DNA of 30,860 bases, taken from IMG/VR virus record IMGVR_UViG_3300038302_000275, positions 1 through 30,860 of that record. One strand, given 5' to 3'. A program made the translations under genes and the position numbers. Origin of the DNA: a virus. The notes under the pieces are model-generated. The model saw nothing but the letters and a program-made list of their open reading frames with translations, did no database searches and was not told where the DNA came from. Below, piece after piece: positions 1-7,505 of this stretch (within the stretch, counting starts at the first letter, position 1; each line of letters starts with the position of its first letter).

Positions 1-1
1 T

Positions 2-865
2 AATATTATTAATTTTACTGGTGCGGAGACAATTACTGATTTTCCAGCTGCTGATCAGGCGGGGTCTGAAAGAACTTTGATTTGCGCCGGAGCTACTGTT
101 TTTACTCACGCTGGAAATATTACCGTTCAGGGCGGGGTGACTTATACAGCAGCAGCTAATGAAACTGTGGTGGTTACAGCTTTAAGTACAACAACTTTTT
201 ATGTTAAACCGCCTGGGGCAAAAAGTGGAGCAAACTCAGACATAACAAGCATGACAGGCTTGAGCAATGACGGTATACCTTTGGCAAAAGTTGCCGATGC
301 TGCTTCAGATGGTGCTAATAGTGACATAACTTCAATGACTGGCTTAGATAATGATGGAATTCCATTACTTAAAGTAGCAAATGCTGCGAGTGATGGAGCT
401 AATGCTGACATCACTTCAATGACTGGCTTGGATGACGATGGGATTCCTTTAGCCAAAGTGGCTAATGCTGCAAGTGATGGAGCTAATAGTGACATAACTT
501 CTTTAACAGGACTTACAAGTGCGGGAGCTTTGCCAAGTCTTACTCCTGTAACAGACTCAGCAGCGAATTTCGCAGCAAATTTTACCGGAGCAAATCTGTA
601 TGGTGGAACATTTATCTGTAACGTAACCGGCACTTGTCAACTTCCTTTAATGGTCGCAGGAATGAACTTCACTATTATAACTCTTGGAGCTATTGCAGTT
701 ACTGTAGATACAAACGCCAATGATGGATATTTAATGGATGGAACGACAAATGCTGAAGGTAAGAACCTAACGAACTTGTCAACTGCCGGAGATATAGCAG
801 TCTTTCAATACTACACAGCAGACGATTGGCTAATCACGACTAACGGCTGGACACCGGAGGTTTAA
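2..865 (+). CDS. Tail fibre protein, 5' end outside the window (partial)
   Basis: The reading frame is open from the first bases of the window, so the gene starts upstream. A TTG at 77 is in frame but has no ribosome binding site, and the sequence before it reads like the rest of the protein. The visible part (287 codons) looks like a phage fibre shaft. It has a beta-rich N-terminal part, then three full copies and one partial copy of a 28-residue repeat (GANSDITSMTGL...GIPLAKVANAASD, 227-526), then a C-terminal beta domain ending in TNGWTPEV. That C-terminal region (YGGTFICNVTG..., STAGDIAVFQYY) is typical of phage tail-fibre or spike proteins. The next gene starts one base after its stop, which points to co-translation and probably to a shared fibre assembly. 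Its role is inferred: adsorption to the host surface. Which receptor it binds cannot be read. Confidence 0.8.
   Translation, partial: NIINFTGAETITDFPAADQAGSERTLICAGATVFTHAGNITVQGGVTYTAAANETVVVTALSTTTFYVKPPGAKSGANSDITSMTGLSNDGIPLAKVADAASDGANSDITSMTGLDNDGIPLLKVANAASDGANADITSMTGLDDDGIPLAKVANAASDGANSDITSLTGLTSAGALPSLTPVTDSAANFAANFTGANLYGGTFICNVTGTCQLPLMVAGMNFTIITLGAIAVTVDTNANDGYLMDGTTNAEGKNLTNLSTAGDIAVFQYYTADDWLITTNGWTPEV
227..526 (+). repeat. Tandem 84-bp in-frame repeats in the fibre shaft
   Basis: Units start at 227, 311 and 395, with a partial, diverging fourth unit at 479. Each unit encodes 28 residues beginning GAN[SA]DITS[ML]TGL. Units are similar in both DNA and protein sequence, which indicates recent duplication. 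Repeats of this type form successive turns of a trimeric beta-structured shaft, and their number can change by recombination. Confidence 0.9.
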
Positions 866-866
866 C

Positions 867-1763
867 ATGACTATTCATTTAGCTCATAAAGCGGTGTTAG
901 CAAGGATTAAAGGCAGTGGTGCAGCTTACATGGTCGCCACAGGCGGCAACATAACCACAGATGGTGATTATAAAGTCCATACTTTTCTACTTGCTGATAC
1001 TGGTACTGATTTTGAAGTAACTACTCTTGGCGATATTGGGACTGTTGAGTATCTTGTCGTTGGGGGTGGGGGTGGAACTGGGGCGGTGGACAGTGGTGCA
1101 GGTGGTTCAGGTGGCGGAGGTGCTGGCGGATATAGAACTGCTTCTGGATTTGCCGTAACAGCTCAAGCTTATAACATTACTGTAGGTGCTGGCGGTGCTG
1201 GCGGGACTTCTGGTGGATTCGGTATAAAAGGCAGCGATTCAGTATTTTCAACTATTACAGCAACTGGCGGTGGAGGTTCTGCTGGACATGATACTGGTGG
1301 CGCAACTGCTGGTGGTTCAGGTTGTGGCGGAGGTGGGTTTGGTGTTGCAACTGAAACCGCAGGAAATACACCGTCTACTACACCAGTACAAGGGTACGCT
1401 GGGGGTGCTCACAATAATTCAGGTGGTGGTGGTGGTGGCGCAAGTGAAGTTGGATTTGCAGCTACTGGTGGGGCTTATAATGGAGGTGACGGTGGGGACG
1501 GTACCGAATCGAGTATAACCGGTTCAGCAGTGACATACGCTGGTGGCGGTGGCGGCGGAGTATATCAAGCTGGTGGAACGCCTGGTGCTGGTGGTGCTGG
1601 AGGTGGCGGAACTGGTGGCGATTATCTTGGTGCGGGTGCGACTGATGGGACTGTTAACACAGGCGGTGGTGGTGGCGGACAAGGTTCGCAGTTTGTTGGT
1701 GTAACAGCAGATGGAAAAGCTGGCGGCTCAGGAATAGTAATTATAAGGTATAAGTTTCAATAA
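867..1763 (+). CDS. Glycine-rich tail tip/adhesin-like protein
   Basis: This 298-residue protein has an ATG preceded by GGAGG (856-860), one base after the previous stop. The first 65 residues form a small beta domain (MTIHLAHKAVLARIKG..., VEYLVVGGGGG). Residues from about 66 to 290 are a glycine-dominated field of GGGGG and GAGGAGG runs separated by short Tyr/Thr/Ala segments. The chain closes with a beta strand, SGIVIIRYKF. The pattern 'EYLVVGGGGGG ... GGSGIVIIRY' is characteristic of glycine-rich domains in phage tail-fibre tips and receptor-binding adhesins, where polyglycine-II-like packing presents short variable loops. A receptor-binding role is inferred from this pattern and from its position next to fibre genes. 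The low-complexity DNA with GGT/GGC/GGA runs is prone to length change. Confidence 0.75.
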   Translation: MTIHLAHKAVLARIKGSGAAYMVATGGNITTDGDYKVHTFLLADTGTDFEVTTLGDIGTVEYLVVGGGGGTGAVDSGAGGSGGGGAGGYRTASGFAVTAQAYNITVGAGGAGGTSGGFGIKGSDSVFSTITATGGGGSAGHDTGGATAGGSGCGGGGFGVATETAGNTPSTTPVQGYAGGAHNNSGGGGGGASEVGFAATGGAYNGGDGGDGTESSITGSAVTYAGGGGGGVYQAGGTPGAGGAGGGGTGGDYLGAGATDGTVNTGGGGGGQGSQFVGVTADGKAGGSGIVIIRYKFQ

Positions 1764-1772
1764 GGGTAAGCA

Positions 1773-1892
1773 ATGGGACAAAATAACAGAAGAAAAAAAC
1801 AAAGACGATCTGGTATAACATCTCATCATGCTAAGAGTTACTTCACTTCTCAAGAATTGCGGAATGGTGACAGGCGTAAGAGATCAAACTAA
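1773..1892 (+). CDS. Small basic protein (39 aa), function unknown
   Basis: A 39-codon frame starts at ATG 1773 after an AAGGGTAAG stretch and stops at 1890-1892. It is strongly basic: MGQNNRRKKQRR at the N-terminus and GDRRKRSN at the C-terminus, around a short SHHAKSYFTSQEL centre. It fills the space between the glycine-rich gene and the next micro-ORF almost exactly, which supports it being translated. The charge suggests nucleic-acid or acidic-surface binding, but I recognise no family. Confidence 0.5.
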   Translation: MGQNNRRKKQRRSGITSHHAKSYFTSQELRNGDRRKRSN

Positions 1893-1903
1893 TAGGATAA
1901 ACC

Positions 1904-1966
1904 ATGACAACAATAAAACAAGCACTAATACAATACTATTCATCTGGCACAGGTGGGCAGCAATGA
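1904..1966 (+). CDS. Micro-ORF (20 aa), function unknown
   Basis: A 20-codon frame starts at ATG 1904, with AGGATAA seven bases upstream. Its stop overlaps the next start in an ATGA arrangement, a common sign of translational coupling. The product begins MTTIKQALIQYY, resembling the start of the following micro-ORF (MKTIKDYLIEGGYY). It may be a duplicated or decayed copy. The length is so short that chance cannot be excluded. Confidence 0.3.
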   Translation: MTTIKQALIQYYSSGTGGQQ

Positions 1967-2049
1967 AAACGATTAAAGACTATCTAATAGAAGGCGGGTA
2001 TTACCATTTTACTCAATACGAACGTCTGTACGCCGATTGTATAGCTTGA
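1963..2049 (+). CDS. Micro-ORF (28 aa), function unknown
   Basis: A 28-codon frame starts at ATG 1963 inside the stop of the previous micro-ORF (ATGA). The AGGTGGG at 1951-1957 can serve as its ribosome binding site. The product, MKTIKDYLIEGGYYHF..., ends YADCIA. It has no recognisable domain. Its tight packing and coupling favour a real gene. The longer in-frame extension upstream to 1828 would overlap two other frames and lacks a ribosome binding site, so I did not use it. Confidence 0.4.
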   Translation: MKTIKDYLIEGGYYHFTQYERLYADCIA

Positions 2050-2079
2050 TAACTTTAGTTAAATAAAAAGGAGTAAATA

Positions 2080-2442
2080 ATGGCAGGAATAAATAACTAT
2101 CCCGGCTTTTTATCCGATATAGTTCAAGGAGATACAAAAGATTTTCGGATTGCTATTACTCTTGAAGGAGTTGCGGTTGATATAACCGGGAGTACGTTTT
2201 ATCTTACTCTTGATGTAGATAAAGTAATTGCAACTGCCCCGGAGTTAGAGGTTACAATAACTTCACTTAGCGACCCAACAAACGGTATTACTACAGGAAC
2301 AATTACTGACACTGAAACTGCAGCGCTCACAGCCGGGACAATGTATTACTCTTTACGGTATGTTACTGCAGCGGGTAAAACTTACGTACTTGACATGGGT
2401 GAAATTACAGTACTTCCAGGAGTCTCTTCAAGGATAGCATAA
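2080..2442 (+). CDS. Small beta-sandwich virion protein (BppU N-terminal-like)
   Basis: This 120-residue protein has a strong AAGGAG (2068-2073) ahead of its ATG. The sequence reads as an immunoglobulin-like beta domain: FLSDIVQGDTKDFRIAI, then VDITGSTFYLTLDVD, then TAGTMYYSLRYV and TYVLDMGEITVLPG. This layout matches the N-terminal domain of baseplate upper proteins (BppU_N-type), which in fibre loci connects fibres to the tail or stands alone as a fibre-assembly protein. The next gene starts one base after its stop. I infer a structural role, probably anchoring the 909-residue fibre that follows. The family assignment is by pattern only. Confidence 0.6.
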   Translation: MAGINNYPGFLSDIVQGDTKDFRIAITLEGVAVDITGSTFYLTLDVDKVIATAPELEVTITSLSDPTNGITTGTITDTETAALTAGTMYYSLRYVTAAGKTYVLDMGEITVLPGVSSRIA

Positions 2443-2443
2443 T

Positions 2444-5173
2444 ATGCCAGATTATACTTTTGACATAACTTCTAGTAATATAGCAGCTAATATAACTGAA
2501 GAAACTACAGCAGTTGAAGTAGCTGAAAATGTTTTAGAAGTAAATATAACTGAAAGCACTTTAGCAGCTGGGTTATCTGAAGATACCCTAACAACAAATA
2601 TAACCACTGATTCACTGGATGTTATAATTGCTGAAGGGTATACTTTTGCGGTTTCTGGTACAACTTCGCTTAGTCTTGGTACAGTTGGTATTAACACAGT
2701 TGCAATTACATCTGATGGAGGAGTTGACGATGTAACTCTTCCGGTGGCTACAAACGCTTCCGCAGGGATGGCCTCATCTGCGCATATAACTAAGCTTGAA
2801 GGTATACCATCTGATGCTACCGCTGATCAAACTTCTATTGTAGGTATATCCGGGACACTTGCGGAGTTTAATACTGCGTTGTCAGATGGGACTTTTGCAA
2901 CTGGTGGAGGAACTGTAACAGGTACGAATACTGGTACTAATACCGGAGATAATACTGTATGTACTTCTGGTACGGCAACAACTGCTACGACACTGGAAAC
3001 CCCGAGAACCATTGGAGGAGAAACATTTGATGGTAGTGCTAATATAACGCTTCCCGGTGTTAATATTATAGGTGATCAAGATACCACTGGAAATGCGTCC
3101 ACTGCGACTACCGCAACTACAGTTTCAGACAACGCAATAACGCTAAGTAAGATGGCTTCAGGAACTACCGGGAATCTATTAACTTATGATACACTTGGTG
3201 ATCCAGCTTATGTTACAACTGGGTCAGCAACTCAAGTATTAACAAGTAACGGTGCTGGAGCAGCTCCGACATTTCAAACAATTGCTGCTTCACACGCTGT
3301 CGTGACTTTGAATACTACGGCGACTAATGGTGGGCTAAGTTTAGATGTTCAGGAGTTAAATTTTCGTGCGGCAACTGATGCTCAAACTGGTTATGCTACT
3401 GCCGCGCATATTCAAGCTATAACAGCAAATACAGCAAAAGTAACTAATTCTACTCATACCGGAGATGTTACCGGGTCAACTACATTAACACTAGATAAAA
3501 CTGCTATTACCGGACAAGATTTAGTAACAGCTTTAGGCACTGATTACGTTGTAATTTCAGACACCACAGATAGTGGAAATTTAAAAAGAGCTTTAATTTC
3601 AGATGTAGCTAGTGCCGGCGGTGGAACTGGTATATATTGGGTATCTGAAATGACTGATTATTGGTCGTCACCAATGACTGATTTTTGGGACTCAGCAATG
3701 GGTATACCAGTAAATGTAGTTTTAGAGGAAGGTGATGTTACTGAAACTACTGTGTCTGTTGTACCTGAATTAGGAACAAGTGCGGTGTTGGCTTCGGCTT
3801 CAACTTTAAGAGCGGGTTTACTTTCAAAAGCTAAATTTGATGAGATAGTTGTTAATACTGCGAAGGTTAGTAATTCTACAACATCTCTTTCTATGGGAAC
3901 TATTGGTACGGATACCATAGCAATTACTTCTGATGGCGGGGTAGACGATGTAACTTTACCTGCTGCAACTGTTACTACAGCAGGAGTTGCAACTGCCGCA
4001 CAGATAACAGCTATTAACCATACTGCCGGAATGGTAAGGGATAATTCTGTAGACCCGATATATGGGTTAGATTTACACCCAACTGCTATAACAGGGCATG
4101 CAGCAGCTACTCCCGCATCTGATGATTATATGTTGATATCAGATACCAGTCATGCGACAACATTAAAAAAGGTTTTAGTTAGTGATATTCAGGCTGGTGC
4201 AGAGAGTTTTGAACTTGTTGATGATACTACTCCGGAATTAGGTGGATCTTTGCAGATTGGTGCTTATGATATTGATGGAATTGGTAGTCGTAGACTTATT
4301 GAACAGTCATCTGGTACACCAGTTTTTGGTTATGATACAGAATTTCCTGGTTATACATTAATACTTGGAGCTGATTATGGGTCAATAGCGCTTAGTGAAT
4401 GGGCTATAAGTGATCTGTATTTTAGTCATATTCAGGATGACTATGGAACACTAGGTATACCGGATAAAAGACTTAAAAATATTCATACGAATAAGATAAC
4501 TTTAGGTGGAGTAGAACGTTCGACTTGGCCGTCAGTTTCTGGAAGTCATGATCCGGTAACTTTAGCCACTTCTGCTACAGATATAGGTTTAGTAATTTCA
4601 GGAAGTCAAGAATTATCGTATAACAATTTAGCTGGAATTAAAGTTGCTGCTTCTGGTTTTGTTGGTATTGGAACAGATGCTCCTGATCAACAATTAGATA
4701 TAGTTGGAAGGTTAAAGCTTACTAAAGGTGGAACATCGCCGAGTGCTGCTGTACTTGCTATTGGGGCGTACTCTTCTGCTGTTGGTAGAAATATGTTAAG
4801 TATACATATTGATACTGATGGAGCAAATACAGAATTACTTACTGTAGATGACGCTGGTAATCTTACAACAGCAGGTACGGTTAATGCTACTGTGTTTAAT
4901 TCTACTTCTTCTCGTAAGTTAAAAAAGAATATTAAAACATTTAAAAAGAATGCTCTTAAAATAGTAAACAGTATAAGTGTGAAAGAGTTTAATTTTAAGC
5001 GGGACAAGAAAAAATTATACCGAGTGGGATTTATTGCAGATGATACAGATATTATATTAGCAGGAAAGGATAAGAATATTTTTGATGTTAACAACACGGT
5101 TGGAGTTTTATTAAAAGCTGTACAAGAGTTGAGTAAAAAGATTACAAAGATAGAAAGAGGCGAGAGAAAATAA
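2444..5173 (+). CDS. Tail fibre with C-terminal S74-type self-cleaving chaperone domain
   Basis: This is a 909-residue fibre. Residues 1-65 are short repeated strands (NITEE..., NITESTLAAG..., NITTDSLDV). A roughly 28-residue block, TTSLS[LM]GT[VI]G..T.AITSDG..., occurs twice, at about 73-100 and 479-506, so the shaft contains a duplication. Near residue 400 the motif MTDYW/MTDFW/DSAMG repeats. The last 88 residues match the intramolecular chaperone auto-processing (peptidase S74) domain. The signature SSRKLKKNI at 822-830 places the expected Ser-Lys dyad at Ser822 and Lys827, with KEFNFK, VGFIADD and a C-terminal helix (LLKAVQELSKKI) following in family order. In known members this domain drives trimerisation of the beta-helical fibre and then releases itself by cutting before the Ser. 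The mature fibre would therefore end near residue 821. Receptor specificity is not deducible. Confidence 0.85.
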   Translation: MPDYTFDITSSNIAANITEETTAVEVAENVLEVNITESTLAAGLSEDTLTTNITTDSLDVIIAEGYTFAVSGTTSLSLGTVGINTVAITSDGGVDDVTLPVATNASAGMASSAHITKLEGIPSDATADQTSIVGISGTLAEFNTALSDGTFATGGGTVTGTNTGTNTGDNTVCTSGTATTATTLETPRTIGGETFDGSANITLPGVNIIGDQDTTGNASTATTATTVSDNAITLSKMASGTTGNLLTYDTLGDPAYVTTGSATQVLTSNGAGAAPTFQTIAASHAVVTLNTTATNGGLSLDVQELNFRAATDAQTGYATAAHIQAITANTAKVTNSTHTGDVTGSTTLTLDKTAITGQDLVTALGTDYVVISDTTDSGNLKRALISDVASAGGGTGIYWVSEMTDYWSSPMTDFWDSAMGIPVNVVLEEGDVTETTVSVVPELGTSAVLASASTLRAGLLSKAKFDEIVVNTAKVSNSTTSLSMGTIGTDTIAITSDGGVDDVTLPAATVTTAGVATAAQITAINHTAGMVRDNSVDPIYGLDLHPTAITGHAAATPASDDYMLISDTSHATTLKKVLVSDIQAGAESFELVDDTTPELGGSLQIGAYDIDGIGSRRLIEQSSGTPVFGYDTEFPGYTLILGADYGSIALSEWAISDLYFSHIQDDYGTLGIPDKRLKNIHTNKITLGGVERSTWPSVSGSHDPVTLATSATDIGLVISGSQELSYNNLAGIKVAASGFVGIGTDAPDQQLDIVGRLKLTKGGTSPSAAVLAIGAYSSAVGRNMLSIHIDTDGANTELLTVDDAGNLTTAGTVNATVFNSTSSRKLKKNIKTFKKNALKIVNSISVKEFNFKRDKKKLYRVGFIADDTDIILAGKDKNIFDVNNTVGVLLKAVQELSKKITKIERGERK

Positions 5174-6196
5174 ATGGCTTATGGCGATTCAACAATAAGT
5201 GGAATAGTAGCAGGTACTCCATTAGCAATACGCACTACCGCTCAATTTGCTGGGGCTATAATGTCTTTAACCTGGAATGGAGTAGAGTTTATAGATGCCT
5301 ATGATCATGGGAGACAATTACAATCTGCTGCGCAGTTTAATGGTACTGGTGAAGATTATAATCCTACTGAGGCTGGTTCTTCTGCTGATGGGACTGGCCC
5401 TACAAGTAGTAGTTATTTGAATGGTATAAGCGCTTCCGGTAATCATCTTGCTACAGAGATAAATATGGCTTTTTGGTTACCTGTTAATGGAGAAACTATC
5501 TCCAACCATATTCTAAATAAAGATGTTACAATTGGGCACACTGTTTCATCACACATCATAAAATATTTAGTAGAGTTTCATGTTCCTATCGCACATACTC
5601 TTGGTCTTTTTGAATATATAACAGGTTATATGCCAGATATATTCTCATCTTTCTGGACATATAATCCTAGAACAGAAGCAATCTCATCCCTATCAGGAGG
5701 GCCTGGGACTAGCGGGAATAATAATGAGCCGATAATATTTTCTTATGGGACTAATTATGCTATGGGTGTTTATTCTCCTGGATTTACTGCCGCTGATGGA
5801 TTCGGGAGTGGGTATATTTGGTTTACTGAATCATTTTTTGGTGCAGGCATTGTAAAATGGTCTTTGTGGCATCCAATAACCTCTACACCAATTGGAGTTT
5901 ATCCCTTTGAAGGTTATGTAATAGTTGGTAATCTTGCAGATGTAAAAACTGCAATGACGCAACTTCATAATACTTTCTATCCACTGCCTGTAGAGAATAG
6001 TTATAAAGTAAATGGGGTTTTGTTAAATACTATTTTAAAGGCGAGAATATCTCCAGTTATTGCGAATACTGGTTTTCAAGTAGCTGGGGTAGATTTAGCG
6101 CAGTATTATGAGCGTTTGGCGTTAGGGAGTGCCCCTGCTACGACAAATTTTAAAGTAAATGGTATAGATTTTAATGCGTTATTTCAAGCGAAATAA
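5174..6196 (+). CDS. Tail protein with C-terminal xVNG-type repeats
   Basis: This 340-residue protein's ATG directly abuts the previous stop. The first roughly 270 residues form one beta-rich domain with many aromatics (SLTWNGVEFIDAYDHGRQLQ, FWLPVNGE, FSSFWTYNPRTEAI, WFTESFFGAGIVKWSLWHP). This could be a carbohydrate-binding or sugar-processing fold, but I see no defined catalytic motif. The last 64 residues contain three copies of a short repeat: YKVNGVLLNTIL (from 277), FQVAGVDLAQYY (from 301) and FKVNGIDFNALF (from 326). This [YF]xV[NA]G-type element is seen at the ends of phage fibre and spike proteins. The position at the end of the fibre module supports a host-recognition or surface-degrading role. 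The exact activity is unknown. Confidence 0.6.
   Translation: MAYGDSTISGIVAGTPLAIRTTAQFAGAIMSLTWNGVEFIDAYDHGRQLQSAAQFNGTGEDYNPTEAGSSADGTGPTSSSYLNGISASGNHLATEINMAFWLPVNGETISNHILNKDVTIGHTVSSHIIKYLVEFHVPIAHTLGLFEYITGYMPDIFSSFWTYNPRTEAISSLSGGPGTSGNNNEPIIFSYGTNYAMGVYSPGFTAADGFGSGYIWFTESFFGAGIVKWSLWHPITSTPIGVYPFEGYVIVGNLADVKTAMTQLHNTFYPLPVENSYKVNGVLLNTILKARISPVIANTGFQVAGVDLAQYYERLALGSAPATTNFKVNGIDFNALFQAK
6002..6193 (+). repeat. Three C-terminal xVNG-type protein repeats
   Basis: Three units of about 15-25 residues start at 6002, 6074 and 6149. Each contains [YF]xV[NA]G[VI]xxxxxx. They are conserved at protein level but diverged in DNA, so this is an old duplication. Confidence 0.7.
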
Positions 6197-6247
6197 ATAA
6201 AAGAGTTTAATTAATGGAAATTTAATCTCTAAACACGGAGCAATAAA

Positions 6248-6601
6248 ATGGCAACTGTAAAAGGAACTGATCGCAGACAAAAGAGTATCTTTAATTATTT
6301 AGTACTTGCTTTATTCGCCGCATACGCAGCTCTTTATACGCAGCAAAATACGGTTATTGCAGACCAGAAAGATGACTTTAAAGCTGAACAGGTTAAAATC
6401 GAACAAAAATTAGCTGAAAAAGTTGATAATAAGGTTTTAAGTGAAATGATAAAAGCAATTCATGTTCAGCAGTCTATTGATACCGAGCTGTGGAAAGAAC
6501 AAAAAGTTACTAATGATAAAGTACTTGATAATCTTCAAGAACTTAATATTAATGTAATTAGGTTAAATGATAAGCTAGAAATGGAAAATAAAATTAAATG
6601 A
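6248..6601 (+). CDS. Membrane-anchored coiled-coil protein, spanin-like
   Basis: This 117-residue protein has CGGAG upstream of its ATG. A short basic N-terminus (KGTDRRQK) is followed by one hydrophobic segment at about 14-31 (IFNYLVLALFAAYAALY). The rest is charged and helical (KAEQVKIEQKLAEKVDNK, LDNLQELNINVIRLNDKLEME), compatible with a coiled coil outside the membrane. Single N-terminal membrane anchor plus periplasmic coiled coil is the layout of inner-membrane (i-) spanins, and the gene sits next to the endolysin and holin. No outer-membrane lipoprotein partner is visible nested in it, so the spanin call stays tentative. It could be another lysis regulator. Its stop overlaps the endolysin start (ATGA). 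Confidence 0.5.
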   Translation: MATVKGTDRRQKSIFNYLVLALFAAYAALYTQQNTVIADQKDDFKAEQVKIEQKLAEKVDNKVLSEMIKAIHVQQSIDTELWKEQKVTNDKVLDNLQELNINVIRLNDKLEMENKIK

Positions 6602-6945
6602 AACTCTCTGAAAAACAACAGGTATTTACGGTTTGTATAGGGAAGCTGATTTTATTCGCTTGTGATAAAGGTTATGGTTTAACACAAGGTGATGGATATA
6701 GGGATAAAAGAGTTTTTGGAGATTTTGGAGAAAAAAGAAGTTACTCAGCAGCAAAGAGTGTACATAAGATTCGTCTTGCACATGACTTTAATTTATTTAT
6801 AGATAATGAATATATCTCAAACGGCGGGCATTTAGCATGGTTAGAACTTGGGGAATACTGGGAAACTTTGCACTCAGATGCCCGGTGGGGTGGAAGATTT
6901 GATGACGCTAACCACTTTAGTTTTGAACATTGGGGGTGTAAGTAA
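6598..6945 (+). CDS. Endolysin, M15-family zinc peptidoglycan peptidase
   Basis: This 115-residue protein matches the compact phage L-alanyl-D-glutamate or D-Ala-D-Ala type peptidases (Peptidase_M15_4/VanY-like). The first metal motif is SVHKIRLAHD at 54-63, fitting SxHxxxxAxD with His56 and Asp63 as ligands. The second is FDDANHF at 101-107, with His106 as third ligand and Asp103 as the likely catalytic acid (DxxH, as in the T5 endolysin). The tail RWGGRFDDANHFSFEHWG is typical. It would cut peptide stems of peptidoglycan to lyse the host. No signal peptide is present, so it depends on the holin encoded immediately downstream for release. Its start overlaps the previous stop and its own stop overlaps the holin start by one base. 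Confidence 0.88.
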   Translation: MKLSEKQQVFTVCIGKLILFACDKGYGLTQGDGYRDKRVFGDFGEKRSYSAAKSVHKIRLAHDFNLFIDNEYISNGGHLAWLELGEYWETLHSDARWGGRFDDANHFSFEHWGCK

Positions 6946-7388
6946 TGTTTGGAATAGGAACAGTTTTAGGAAAGGTTTTTGGTACTGATAAAGCAGCAGC
7001 TTCTTTAATAAACAACGTATCGTCTGGACTTGACAAGCTTGTTTATACCAGTGAAGAAAAAGCAGAAGATCAAGCAAAGGCTATTACGGAAGCTAGAACA
7101 ATGCTTGTTAACTGGATGGATGCGACTAAAGGACAGAATTTAGCAAGAAGACTTATTGCTTTAAGCATTGTATCTATTTGGTTATTTCAGTATATTGCTT
7201 GTATGTTTTTAAATGTTGTAGCTATTTGGGTAGCAAATTCAGATAAACTTATAGAGTCTGCAAATATTATTGGTGGGTATGCGGAGAAGATGAATGGAGC
7301 GGTTATGCTTATTCTTGGTTTTTATTTTGCTGCCCCGTATATGGGTAAAATGGTAGATGGTGCAATGGCTAAGTTTAGTGGAAAATAA
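6945..7388 (+). CDS. Holin of the GTA-type 3TM family
   Basis: This 147-residue protein has an amphipathic N-terminal half (MFGIGTVLGKVFGTDKAA, then a helical acidic stretch EEKAEDQAKAITEA). It is followed by the family hallmark NLARRLIALSIVSIW (65-79), a long hydrophobic region to about residue 97 that can hold two passes, and a last hydrophobic segment at about 117-131 before a basic C-terminus. The 'xxLARRLI' turn plus this membrane layout matches Holin_3TM/GTA holins. It would oligomerise in the inner membrane at lysis time and let the endolysin out. Overlap with the endolysin gene by one base places it in the same translational unit. Confidence 0.8.
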   Translation: MFGIGTVLGKVFGTDKAAASLINNVSSGLDKLVYTSEEKAEDQAKAITEARTMLVNWMDATKGQNLARRLIALSIVSIWLFQYIACMFLNVVAIWVANSDKLIESANIIGGYAEKMNGAVMLILGFYFAAPYMGKMVDGAMAKFSGK

Positions 7389-7424
7389 ATGGAACTGAAT
7401 ACTGAAATAAATTTGTTTTATATA

Positions 7425-7472
7425 GGGGATAGGGTAGCTCCTGAATTTCGACTATCTTCGGTCGATTTCCCC
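7425..7472 (+). promoter_or_regulatory. Possible RNA hairpin ahead of the HNH gene
   Basis: An outer GGGGA (7425-7429) can pair with TCCCC (7468-7472), and an inner TCGAC (7448-7452) with GTCGA (7461-7465) across an 8-base loop. The structure lies in the 117-base gap between the holin stop and the endonuclease start. There is no U-tract, so it is not a standard terminator. It may control endonuclease translation or be residual target-site sequence. Confidence 0.3.
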
Positions 7473-7493
7473 TTATTAACCACGAAGAGTATT

Positions 7494-7498
7494 AGGAG
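7494..7498 (+). promoter_or_regulatory. Ribosome binding site fixing the HNH start
   Basis: AGGAG lies seven bases before ATG 7506. It selects this start over an in-frame ATG at 7389, which has no ribosome binding site and would add 39 residues unlike the family. Confidence 0.75.
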
Positions 7499-7505
7499 AA
7501 ATACT

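Noticed and set aside
227-526. Tandem repeats as a possible CRISPR array
   Set aside because: The units are directly adjacent 84-bp coding repeats without spacers and stay in frame.
1270-1518. Alternative + strand frame inside the glycine-rich gene
   Set aside because: Glycine-codon runs (GGN) produce long open shadows rich in Val/Leu in a shifted frame. There is no ribosome site and no plausible protein.
1828-2049. A 73-codon frame covering the third micro-ORF and extending upstream
   Set aside because: The upstream part overlaps the basic 39-residue frame and has no ribosome binding site at its ATG. Only the coupled start at 1963 is supported.
1-6196. Diversity-generating retroelement in the fibre region
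   Set aside because: There is no reverse transcriptase gene, and no template/variable repeat pair with adenine-specific differences could be seen.
7389-7505. N-terminal extension of the HNH protein to ATG 7389
   Set aside because: The extra 39 residues are not family-like, and AGGAG at 7494-7498 clearly serves ATG 7506.
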